Origin: Chitinophaga sancti
Lineage (GTDB): Bacteria > Bacteroidota > Bacteroidia > Chitinophagales > Chitinophagaceae
Assembly (NCBI RefSeq): GCF_034424315.1
Contig: NZ_CP139972.1
Span: 6,952,501 to 7,016,500 of the forward strand
DNA: 64,000 bases
Reading direction: 5' to 3'
Part shown: piece after piece, positions 18,188 through 25,024 of the stretch
Numbering within the stretch: the stretch's first letter is position 1
Layout of the letters: the number at the start of each line of letters is the position of its first letter
Made by a program: the position numbers and the translations under genes
The notes under the pieces: generated by a model
Databases searched by the model: none
What the model was told of the DNA's origin: nothing
Seen by the model: only the letters and a program-made list of their open reading frames with translations

Positions 18188-19267
18188 TCAGTTATAGACT
18201 TTCACCATATATACGAAGTCTTCCAACTTTTTGATCTGTTCTACGCGGGTCAGGTTCTCCAAACGATTTTTGTGATTCCATTTACCCATCTTTTCTTTAG
18301 GCATTTCTTCCAGCAGGCGTTTCAGCTGTGCTGATTTCACTGCAAAAGCAATTCCATCGGCAGTAGTTTGTTTGCCCGTTACGATACCTACTACATCACC
18401 TTTTGCATCCATGAGCGGCGCGCCACTGTTACCCGGATTTACAGGAATGGATACCTGGTAAGCGGCGGAGTCACCGTTGAAACCGGTTTGTGCGCTGATA
18501 TAACCTTCTCCATAAACGATTTCATCACGGGGATAGCCGAGGGTAAAGACTTTTTCGCCGCGCAGGGCTTTCTGGAACTTTACGGCGTAAGGAATTGGCT
18601 GGCTTCTGAAAGTGCTGTCTGTGATCTTTAAGATTGCCAGATCGCTTGAGATGTCTTCGAATACGCTGGTTGCTTTGTACGCTTCACCTTTTGTATTCTG
18701 GATATAGATAGAGTCTGCACCTGCTACCACATGGTAGTTAGTCACTACGTAGCCATTGTCAGTAATGGCAAAACCTGTGCCTCCGTAAGTGCCGGGGTTG
18801 GCAGGTACTCTCTTTTTGCTATTGATGTCGTTGATGAGGGCGTTTTGAGAGCGCTGAATATTATTAAGCACTCTTCTTACATCTTCGTATTGAGCGGTGG
18901 TCTTTTGCCTGTTTGCTTTCTGGATGAGGGCGATGGTGGAAAGCGAAGTAACGAGTGCGATGCAGGCAGCAGCTGCAACGTTTGTCAGCAGCCTTCTGCG
19001 GAAGGTGATTACCCTGGCTGGTGCCGGGGCAGCTGCATCCCGCAGCATATCCATATCGATGGAGGCATGGATATGATCCATTTTCTCCTGTAGCGCCAAT
19101 CTGCGGCCGTAGCTTTCCAGCTGTGCCGTAATATGCCGATGGGCTTTCAACTGCTCATTTACTACCGGGTCGGACTGGCACAACTTTTCGAATGCAGTTT
19201 TTTCCTGCATATTCATGTCGCCTTCCAGATAGCGTTCAATGTCACGTATTAAATTAATATCATTCAT
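18188..19267 (-). CDS. Anti-sigma-like protein fused to a membrane-anchored HtrA-type serine protease
   Basis: A 359-aa protein. Residues 1-75 (DIERYLEGDMNMQEKTAFEKLC, then an amphipathic helix) resemble the N-terminus of Bacteroidota anti-sigma factors but lack a zinc-binding HxxxCxxC motif. One membrane helix lies at about 94-115. Residues 155-330 form an S1C (HtrA/DegS-like) trypsin fold with H179 (TNYHVVAG), D209 (SSDLAILKI) and S281 (NPGNSGAPL), all intact. No PDZ domain follows. The ECF sigma factor gene lies 36 bases upstream on the same strand. Inference: cytoplasmic sigma-binding arm and periplasmic protease sensor in one chain. A simpler reading is a protease whose N-terminus only resembles an anti-sigma factor. 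Confidence 0.8.
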   Translation of the reverse strand: MNDINLIRDIERYLEGDMNMQEKTAFEKLCQSDPVVNEQLKAHRHITAQLESYGRRLALQEKMDHIHASIDMDMLRDAAAPAPARVITFRRRLLTNVAAAACIALVTSLSTIALIQKANRQKTTAQYEDVRRVLNNIQRSQNALINDINSKKRVPANPGTYGGTGFAITDNGYVVTNYHVVAGADSIYIQNTKGEAYKATSVFEDISSDLAILKITDSTFRSQPIPYAVKFQKALRGEKVFTLGYPRDEIVYGEGYISAQTGFNGDSAAYQVSIPVNPGNSGAPLMDAKGDVVGIVTGKQTTADGIAFAVKSAQLKRLLEEMPKEKMGKWNHKNRLENLTRVEQIKKLEDFVYMVKVYN

Positions 19268-19303
19268 CGCCTGTAAACCACTTTGTGGGTCCTTTGATGG
19301 GCC

Positions 19304-19873
19304 CTATAATTTATATTTATCAAAAAAGAGTTTCTTCAATCGCATCAGGCACTTGTACTTCTGATTCTTCGCATTTTCCGCGTTGGTGTACCCGAATTTC
19401 TCTGCTATATCTGCCATAGAGAGTTTCCTGATATAATAATCTTCCAGGATGGTTTTGCAGGGTTCTCCCATGCTACCCATAGATTGCTCCATGATGCGGA
19501 ACTGTTCGTCCTTTTTATCATGGTCTTCCATGTGGTTGTCTGCCGGCAGTACTTCTTCCAGTTCTTCCGGCAGGGAGAGCTGCCAGCTGCCTGACTGGAG
19601 CTTTTTGAGCCAGAGGTGACGACAGATGGCGTATAAGTAGGTTTTGAGCTTACTGTATAGATCAAATTCACTGGTCTGTGCTTTTTCATACAGTATGATC
19701 ATGGCCTCCTGGAAAAGATCTTTCGCATCATCCTCAGAACCTTTGTGCTGTAATACCATCCTTAATACGGCCGGAAAGTTTTCCACGTAGATGGTAGACA
19801 GTGCTTTATCGTCATTCCGGGTCAGGCCCAGTAATAATTCCCGATCCCTTTCTATGTTCAGATTATGCTTCAC
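19304..19873 (-). CDS. ECF-type RNA polymerase sigma factor
   Basis: A 189-aa sigma-70 family protein. Region 2 is seen in SEDDAKDLFQEAMIILYEK (about residues 41-59) and region 4 in ILEDYYIRKLSMADIAEKFGY with a helix-turn-helix (about residues 140-175). It has no extra domains. It probably directs transcription of a stress or envelope regulon and is paired with the anti-sigma/protease gene 36 bases downstream. The region upstream holds GGGTTACC on the coding strand (19905-19898), possibly part of an autoregulated promoter. Confidence 0.9.
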   Translation of the reverse strand: MKHNLNIERDRELLLGLTRNDDKALSTIYVENFPAVLRMVLQHKGSEDDAKDLFQEAMIILYEKAQTSEFDLYSKLKTYLYAICRHLWLKKLQSGSWQLSLPEELEEVLPADNHMEDHDKKDEQFRIMEQSMGSMGEPCKTILEDYYIRKLSMADIAEKFGYTNAENAKNQKYKCLMRLKKLFFDKYKL

Positions 19874-19893
19874 TTATTAATACTATTATATCG

Positions 19894-19909
19894 CTTTGGT
19901 AACCCAAAG
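19894..19909. promoter_or_regulatory. Inverted repeat upstream of the sigma factor gene
   Basis: CTTTGG (19894-19899), TAAC, CCAAAG (19904-19909), 20-36 bases upstream of the sigma factor start. It contains GGGTTACC read on the minus strand, a motif found again at 20059-20066 ahead of the lipoprotein gene. Possible ECF promoter element or operator. Confidence 0.35.
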
Positions 19910-20125
19910 TAGGGGAAAAAAAATAAGTTTTCAGCCAGAGGGTAGATGCAGGCTGCAATCTTTTTTCATATAAACTTATAAATTATATAATTAAAAACCT
20001 TATCCACAGGGCTTTTTGTGAAAAAAAGAGATTTTTTGAAAAATATTTCTGAAAAGCTGGGTTACCTTTCTTTCAACCGGGTATAAAGAAGAAACAATAT
20101 TTCAAAAAACCTAAAAAATAAAAAA

Positions 20126-20359
20126 ATGAAGAACGCACTGAAAATTGGTTTCTTAGCTCTGGCACTGGGTGTATTTGCAACTGCTTGTGGTGGTAACTCT
20201 GGCGAAAACGCTACTGATTCTACTGCTGCTGCAACTACTCAGAACATTGATTCAGTTGCTAACGCTGCTCAGGATTCAATCGCTGCTAAAGCTGATACCG
20301 CTAAGGCTGCTGTTGATTCAGTTGCTGCTGCTGCAAAAGATACTGCTGCTAAGCACTAA
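20126..20359 (+). CDS. Small alanine-rich lipoprotein
   Basis: A 77-aa protein with a signal peptide ending in a lipobox-like ATAC, so C21 is the likely lipidated residue. The mature part is low-complexity, built from Ala, Asp, Ser, Lys and Thr with loose repeats (DSVANAAQDSIAAKADTAKAAVDSVAAAAKDTAAK), likely a helix or flexible tether. Such small lipoproteins are often very abundant. It has its own terminator and is divergent from the sigma factor gene; a GGGTTACC box at 20059-20066 upstream may link it to that sigma factor. Function unknown. Confidence 0.7.
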   Translation: MKNALKIGFLALALGVFATACGGNSGENATDSTAAATTQNIDSVANAAQDSIAAKADTAKAAVDSVAAAAKDTAAKH

Positions 20360-20396
20360 TCTTCCCCTGATTAAGCAAATAATAGCTTTTTATATG

Positions 20397-20427
20397 CCGC
20401 TCTGCAACCGCAGGGCGGTTTTTTTTT
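20397..20427 (+). terminator. Terminator of the small lipoprotein gene
   Basis: CCGCTCTGC (20397-20405) and GCAGGGCGG (20410-20418) pair with one G-U around AACC, followed by nine T. Confidence 0.92.
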
Positions 20428-20517
20428 AGCTATAGGGGTAGTCAGGCCTTCATTTTTGAATAAATTATTGATTTTTTGCCTCTTTATTGAATAGAATATA
20501 ATTTTTGACAAAAGTGC

Positions 20518-20547
20518 TTGGACAATTCAAATCCTGATGTATTTTTG
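20518..20547 (+). promoter_or_regulatory. Bacteroidota-type promoter of the aromatic amino acid operon
   Basis: TTG at 20518-20520, 19 bases, then TATTTTTG at 20540-20547. The first leader start codon follows 20 bases after the -7 box, nearly the same layout as at the ilv leader. Confidence 0.65.
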
Positions 20548-20567
20548 TCGGGCAATTCAAGCAAATT

Positions 20568-20630
20568 ATGATACAGCAAACAACCTTTGGTTACTTTTAT
20601 GGTTTCTACTTTTTCTGGTACCAGAATTAG
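20568..20630 (+). CDS. Phe/Tyr leader peptide 1 (20 aa)
   Basis: ATG at 20568 and TAG at 20628-20630 give MIQQTTFGYFYGFYFFWYQN: five Phe, four Tyr and one Trp within residues 7-18. A terminator follows 43 bases after the stop. It is the first of two such leaders ahead of pheA. The composition matches attenuator leaders of pheA-type operons; slow translation at Phe and Tyr codons would signal shortage of charged tRNA. Confidence 0.82.
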   Translation: MIQQTTFGYFYGFYFFWYQN

Positions 20631-20707
20631 GGAGGTCGTTTGTAGTACTTAAACATAAAAAGAAACTAACAAAAAGGCCTCCCGATAAGGGGGGCCTTCT
20701 CTTTTTC
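20630..20707 (+). promoter_or_regulatory. Attenuator 1 of the aromatic operon
   Basis: Terminator: AAGGCCTCCC (20674-20683) pairs with GGGGGGCCTT (20689-20698), one G-U, loop GATAA, then CTCTTTTT. Antiterminator: GGGAGGTC (20630-20637), starting on the last base of the leader stop codon, can pair over 8 bp with GGCCTCCC (20676-20683), the 5' arm of the terminator. The two structures exclude each other. Confidence 0.8.
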
Positions 20708-20721
20708 TAATAACTTGATCT

Positions 20722-20802
20722 ATGTTACGTCGTTTCAGTCTTTACTTCTTTTACTTTTTTTACTTTTTCTTTTACGTCGTAAAGGCCGGGACTCTTTTGT
20801 AA
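20722..20802 (+). CDS. Phe/Tyr leader peptide 2 (26 aa)
   Basis: ATG at 20722 and TAA at 20800-20802. Residues 5-18 read FSLYFFYFFYFFFY, so the peptide has eight Phe and four Tyr. It starts 15 bases after the U-run of attenuator 1 and is followed 31 bases later by a second terminator. The run is pyrimidine-rich, but the in-frame start, stop, terminator and pairing of the 3' end of the frame with that terminator argue against plain low-complexity sequence. Confidence 0.8.
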   Translation: MLRRFSLYFFYFFYFFFYVVKAGTLL

Positions 20803-20865
20803 AAAATGCACTAAACATATTAAATGCACTTTAAAGGGTCCCGGCTCCACCGGGGCCCTTTTTCA
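20784..20865 (+). promoter_or_regulatory. Attenuator 2 of the aromatic operon
   Basis: Terminator: AAGGGTCCCGG (20834-20844) pairs with CCGGGGCCCTT (20850-20860), one G-U, loop CTCCA, followed by TTT. Antiterminator: CCGGGACTCTTT (20786-20797), inside the last codons of leader 2 after its Phe/Tyr run, pairs with AAAGGGTCCCGG (20833-20844) with one G-U; G20785-C20845 extends it. A ribosome stalled on Phe/Tyr codons leaves it free; one that reaches the stop covers it. Confidence 0.82.
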
Positions 20866-20917
20866 TTTTATCTGGTAGTTGTTGTAGCAACTATCAAACA
20901 CAAACAAACCACATAAG

Positions 20918-21739
20918 ATGCACATCGCAATTCAGGGATTCGAAGGGTGTTTTCACCAAATAGCGGCACAAGGATACTATGGAAAGGATATAACGATCGA
21001 ATGTTGTGCTTCATTCGCAGAATTGATTAAGAAAGTAAAGACGCAGGTAGCTGATGCTGGCGTGATGGCCATCGAAAACTCGATAGCCGGAAGTATTCTT
21101 CCGAACTACACGCTGCTGAAAAACTCTAATCTGCATGTGATAGGGGAGGTATACCTCCATATCAAACAGCACCTGATGGCTTTGCCTGGTACACCGGTGG
21201 AAGACATCCGCGAGGTACGCAGTCATCATATGGCACTGTTGCAGTGTACTGACTTCCTGGATAAGTATCCTGCTATGAAGCTGGTAGAGACTGAAGATAC
21301 TGCCCTGAGTGCAAAGCATGTGGCCACCAAGAAACTGAAAGCGACAGCTGCCATTGCGGGTAAACTGGCCGCTGAAATTTATGGTCTGGAAATTATTGCG
21401 CCAAACATCCATACCATTAAGAACAACTATACCCGCTTTTTGGTTATCTCTCCAAATGGTGTGGAACCTGCGGAAGATTCCAACAAAGCATCCGTATACT
21501 TCCAGACTTCCCACGAATCCGGAACACTGGCAAAGGTGCTGACACAGGTGGCAAATGCAGGTATTAACCTGAGCAAACTGCAGTCATTCCCAATGCCTAC
21601 CAAGGAATGGAATTATTATTTCCATGCCGATTTCGAATTCGAAGATCTGGCCACTTTCCAGAAAGGCATCAGCAAAATCACTCCGCTGACAGAACATCTG
21701 AAAGTGCTCGGGATCTACAAGAAAGGCAAAACATTATAA
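20918..21739 (+). CDS. pheA: Prephenate dehydratase
   Basis: Converts prephenate to phenylpyruvate, the Phe branch. Catalytic domain at about residues 1-178 with ENSIAGSILPNYTLL and the TRF motif (T172-R173-F174). A C-terminal ACT domain at about 192-265 begins ASVYFQTSHESGTLAKVL; the usual ESRP Phe-binding motif appears as KLQSFP, so feedback by Phe is probable but the motif is modified. There is no chorismate mutase domain, unlike the E. coli P-protein; that activity is in the DAHP synthase fusion downstream. First structural gene after the two attenuators, and 22 bases before the aminotransferase gene. Confidence 0.95.
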   Translation: MHIAIQGFEGCFHQIAAQGYYGKDITIECCASFAELIKKVKTQVADAGVMAIENSIAGSILPNYTLLKNSNLHVIGEVYLHIKQHLMALPGTPVEDIREVRSHHMALLQCTDFLDKYPAMKLVETEDTALSAKHVATKKLKATAAIAGKLAAEIYGLEIIAPNIHTIKNNYTRFLVISPNGVEPAEDSNKASVYFQTSHESGTLAKVLTQVANAGINLSKLQSFPMPTKEWNYYFHADFEFEDLATFQKGISKITPLTEHLKVLGIYKKGKTL

Positions 21740-21761
21740 TCCTATTTTTCAATCATACGAT

Positions 21762-22922
21762 ATGAACTTACAGGTAGCAAAAAGGCTGCAACAAACAGAA
21801 GAATACTACTTCTCTAAAAAGCTGAGAGAAATAGATGAAATGAACAGGGCTGGTGCCAAAGTGATTAACCTTGGTATTGGTAGTCCTGATCTGCCCCCAC
21901 ATCCTTCTGTGATCGAGGCGCTGACTGAAAATGCTCATCGTCCTGATACGCACGCCTATCAAGGGTACAAAGGAATTCCTGCTTTACGCCAGGCAATGGC
22001 CGGCTGGTATCAGCGCTACTACAGCGTAAGCCTGGATCCTGAAAAAGAAGTGCTGCCACTGATCGGTTCCAAAGAAGGGATCATGCATATCTGCATGACC
22101 TACCTGCAGGAAGGAGACGAGGCTCTGGTTCCAAATCCGGGTTATCCTACCTACCGCTCTGCCGTGAACCTGAGTGGTGCTACCGTAAGAGACTATGACC
22201 TGGAGGAAAAAAACGGATGGTTGCCTGATCTCGACGCGCTGGCTAAAACTGATCTGAGCAAGGTAAAGCTGATGTGGGTGAACTATCCGCACATGCCTAC
22301 CGGGGCGCGGTTCAATACTGCCTTTGCTGAAAAGCTGATCAGGTTTGCCAACGACCACAACATCCTGATCTGCCACGACAATCCTTACAGCTTTATCCTG
22401 AATGCGCAACCACAAAGTTTACTGCAGACACCAGGTGCAAAGGATGTGGTACTGGAACTGAACTCACTTAGCAAATCATCTAACATGGCCGGATGGCGCG
22501 TAGGGATGCTGGTGGGCAAACAGGAATGGATTAATGAAGTACTGCGCTTCAAGAGCAATATGGATTCCGGCATGTTCCAGCCATTGCAAATGGCCGCTGT
22601 AAAAGCACTGGAATTAGGACCTGAGTGGTATGCTGAACTGAATCAGATCTATACCGGCCGTCGGAAGAAAGTATTTGAACTGCTGGAATTGCTGAACTGT
22701 ACTTTCGATCGTGACCAGGTAGGTTTGTTCGTATGGGCTAAGATCCCTGCCGGTGCAAAAGACGGATTTACTGTAACAGATGAAATTCTTCAAAAAGCGC
22801 AGGTATTTATCACACCAGGTGGTATCTTCGGTAGTAACGGGAATGGATATATAAGAGTGAGCCTTTGTAAAGATGAGAAAGTATTTGACGAAGTGCTGCA
22901 AAGGATCAGGGCAATTAAATAA
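21762..22922 (+). CDS. Class I/II aminotransferase, probably for aromatic amino acids
   Basis: PLP enzyme of 386 aa. Seen: INLGIGSPDLPPH near the N-terminus, PNPGYPTYR, the substrate loop NYPHMPTGA, the cofactor-binding Asp-Tyr region CHDNPYSF and K238 in SLSKSSNMAGWRVG. Lying between pheA and tyrA it most likely transaminates phenylpyruvate and 4-hydroxyphenylpyruvate, or prephenate. Sequence alone does not exclude aspartate aminotransferase activity. Confidence 0.88.
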   Translation: MNLQVAKRLQQTEEYYFSKKLREIDEMNRAGAKVINLGIGSPDLPPHPSVIEALTENAHRPDTHAYQGYKGIPALRQAMAGWYQRYYSVSLDPEKEVLPLIGSKEGIMHICMTYLQEGDEALVPNPGYPTYRSAVNLSGATVRDYDLEEKNGWLPDLDALAKTDLSKVKLMWVNYPHMPTGARFNTAFAEKLIRFANDHNILICHDNPYSFILNAQPQSLLQTPGAKDVVLELNSLSKSSNMAGWRVGMLVGKQEWINEVLRFKSNMDSGMFQPLQMAAVKALELGPEWYAELNQIYTGRRKKVFELLELLNCTFDRDQVGLFVWAKIPAGAKDGFTVTDEILQKAQVFITPGGIFGSNGNGYIRVSLCKDEKVFDEVLQRIRAIK

Positions 22923-22934
22923 ACAGACAAACGT

Positions 22935-23777
22935 ATGATCGTAACGATAGTAGGTACTGGTTTAATCGGTGGATCTCTGGCCATCAGCCTGAGAGCGAAG
23001 GGTGTTGCCACCCACATCATCGGTGTGGATCAGAACCAGGACAACCTTAAAAAAGCGCAGGAGCTCGGCATCATCGATGAGGGAGCTAGCCTGGAAGCAG
23101 CGATGCAGCGATCCACTGTAGTTATACTGGCGATACCTGTAGATGGTTTGCTGAAGGTGCTGCCTTCAATTCTTGATAACGCGGGTCCACAACAGGTGAT
23201 CATGGATGTGGGTTCTACAAAAGAAAAGATTCTAGCACTCGTTGCCGGTCATCCCCACAGAGGTCGCTTTGTAGCTGCCCACCCGATGGCCGGCACGGAG
23301 TATTCCGGCCCCGAAGCTGCTATACCGAACCTGTTCACCAACAAAACCATGGTGCTGTGCGATGTGAAAAACAGTGAAGAAGATGCTGTGGAAATTGTTG
23401 AGGAGATGGTAGACAAATTGCAGATGCGGCTCGTGTATATGAATGCGGAAGAGCATGATCTGCATACTGCCTATGTATCGCACATCTCTCATATCACCTC
23501 CTTTGCCCTTGCTCTGACCGTACTGCAAAAGGAAAAGGAGCACGGGCGTATTTTTGAACTGGCAAGCGGTGGTTTCGAATCTACTGTACGTCTGGCTAAG
23601 AGCTCGCCTGATATGTGGGTACCGATCTTTAAGCATAACCGTCATAATGTGCTGGATGTACTGGATGAACATATTCACCAGCTGCAACAGATGAAGGACC
23701 TGCTGGAAAATGAAGATTATGACGCTTTCTATAAACTGATCCAGAAATCAAACAAGATCAGGAAGATCTTAAAATAA
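22935..23777 (+). CDS. tyrA: Prephenate dehydrogenase
   Basis: NAD(P)-dependent oxidative decarboxylation of prephenate to 4-hydroxyphenylpyruvate, the Tyr branch. The dinucleotide motif GTGLIGG spans residues 7-13; AHPMAGTEYSGP and SHISHITSFALAL carry the catalytic and substrate His residues typical of TyrA. The 280 aa hold only the catalytic core, with no ACT or chorismate mutase domain. It starts 12 bases after the aminotransferase stop. Confidence 0.95.
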   Translation: MIVTIVGTGLIGGSLAISLRAKGVATHIIGVDQNQDNLKKAQELGIIDEGASLEAAMQRSTVVILAIPVDGLLKVLPSILDNAGPQQVIMDVGSTKEKILALVAGHPHRGRFVAAHPMAGTEYSGPEAAIPNLFTNKTMVLCDVKNSEEDAVEIVEEMVDKLQMRLVYMNAEEHDLHTAYVSHISHITSFALALTVLQKEKEHGRIFELASGGFESTVRLAKSSPDMWVPIFKHNRHNVLDVLDEHIHQLQQMKDLLENEDYDAFYKLIQKSNKIRKILK

Positions 23778-23793
23778 GTAAACAATCGTTCGT

Positions 23794-23865
23794 GGGCTAT
23801 AGTCGATGGCTCATAGCAACAAACCAATAATCAAATCAAACACTATGGACTATCGACTATAGTCT
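23794..23865 (+). repeat. Long imperfect hairpin between tyrA and the DAHP synthase gene
   Basis: Arms at 23794-23816 and 23843-23865 (23 bases each) pair as RNA with four or five G-U pairs and one C/A mismatch; loop of 26 bases. The core CTATAGTCGAT is matched by ATCGACTATAG. The tagtc/gacta word usage looks like the dispersed CTATGGACTATCGACT-type intergenic repeats of this phylum. It may slow RNA decay or polymerase within the operon. Confidence 0.6.
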
Positions 23866-23887
23866 GTGGACTAAAAAAACTACAACG

Positions 23888-24985
23888 ATGGTATTAGCAG
23901 ACATCCTCTCCAACACTAAATTCTCCGATCCGGGCTCAGATAAGAAGCCGTTGATCATCTCCGGCCCTTGCAGTGCAGAAACTGAAGAGCAGGTACTTGA
24001 AACCGCACAGCGCCTGGCTAAGACAGGTAAAGTAGATGTACTGCGTGCAGGTATCTGGAAACCACGTACCCGTCCGGGATCTTTCGAAGGTATCGGTGTA
24101 CAGGGTCTGCCATGGCTGCAGAAAGCGAAAGCCCTGACTGGTTTACCAGTAGCAGTGGAAGTAGCTACCAGACAGCAGGTAGAGGAAGCGCTGGCACATG
24201 ATGTAGACATCCTGTGGATTGGTGCCCGTACTACTGTAAACCCATTCTCTGTACAGGAAGTAGCGGATGCGCTGAAGGGTGTGGATACAACTGTATTGAT
24301 CAAGAACCCGATCAACCCTGACCTGGAACTGTGGGTAGGTGCGGTAGAACGTGTTCGTAACTCAGGTATTACCAAGATCGGTCTGATCCACCGTGGTTTC
24401 TCCAGCTATGGTAATACTGAATACCGTAATGCGCCGATGTGGCACCTGCCAATCGAAATGAAGCGTCGTATGCCTGAACTGCCTATCGTTTGTGATCCAA
24501 GCCACATTGGCGGTCGTCGTGATATTCTGCAGGAAATTGGTCAGGAAGCGATCGATTTGGATTACGATGGTCTGATGCTGGAATCTCACATTGATCCGGA
24601 CAAAGCATGGAGCGATGCAAAACAGCAGGTAACTCCTGAAAGACTGGCAGAAATTTTGGATGGTATCAAGTGGCGCCATGAACGTACTGATGTAAAAGAA
24701 TTCAACTCTGCACTGGATAAACTGCGTGGCCAGATCAACCAGATCGATGATGAAATCCTGCTGCTGCTGGGTAACCGTATGAAGATTGCTGAGAAGATTG
24801 GTCTTTACAAGAAAGAAAACAACGTTACCATCCTGCAGACCAACCGCTGGAATGAGATCCTGGAGCGTGGTATCGCTAAAGGTGATAAACTGGGTCTGAC
24901 CAAAGATTTCATCCTGAAATACTTTGATGCAGTTCACCTGGAGTCTATCAACAGGCAGAACAGAGTAATGAACGAAGGAAAATAA
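23888..24985 (+). CDS. Bifunctional DAHP synthase / chorismate mutase
   Basis: A 365-aa fusion. Residues 1 to about 265 are a type I DAHP synthase (IISGPCSAETEEQ, GIWKPRTRPGSFEG, GLIHRGFSSYG, CDPSHIGGRR), which joins PEP and erythrose 4-phosphate at the head of the shikimate pathway. Residues about 272-360 are an AroQ-type chorismate mutase (LRGQINQIDDEILLLLGNRMKIAEKIG), which makes prephenate. The order synthase then mutase is the reverse of the Bacillus AroA fusion and is common in Bacteroidota. Having entry and branch reactions in one chain allows feedback through chorismate and prephenate. It is preceded by the hairpin at 23794-23865. Confidence 0.95.
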   Translation: MVLADILSNTKFSDPGSDKKPLIISGPCSAETEEQVLETAQRLAKTGKVDVLRAGIWKPRTRPGSFEGIGVQGLPWLQKAKALTGLPVAVEVATRQQVEEALAHDVDILWIGARTTVNPFSVQEVADALKGVDTTVLIKNPINPDLELWVGAVERVRNSGITKIGLIHRGFSSYGNTEYRNAPMWHLPIEMKRRMPELPIVCDPSHIGGRRDILQEIGQEAIDLDYDGLMLESHIDPDKAWSDAKQQVTPERLAEILDGIKWRHERTDVKEFNSALDKLRGQINQIDDEILLLLGNRMKIAEKIGLYKKENNVTILQTNRWNEILERGIAKGDKLGLTKDFILKYFDAVHLESINRQNRVMNEGK

Positions 24986-25024
24986 GTGGCGTCCTGAGTA
25001 TTCAGGCACAACCATAAATTATAT

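Noticed and set aside
20169..20429. 86-codon frame overlapping the small lipoprotein gene in another frame
   Set aside because: Leu-rich product of reading a repetitive gene out of frame; it runs through the terminator.
20722..20802. Leader 2 as a simple T-rich tract
   Set aside because: The tract is pyrimidine-rich, but the in-frame start and stop, the following terminator and the 12-13 bp antiterminator pairing are unlikely together by chance.
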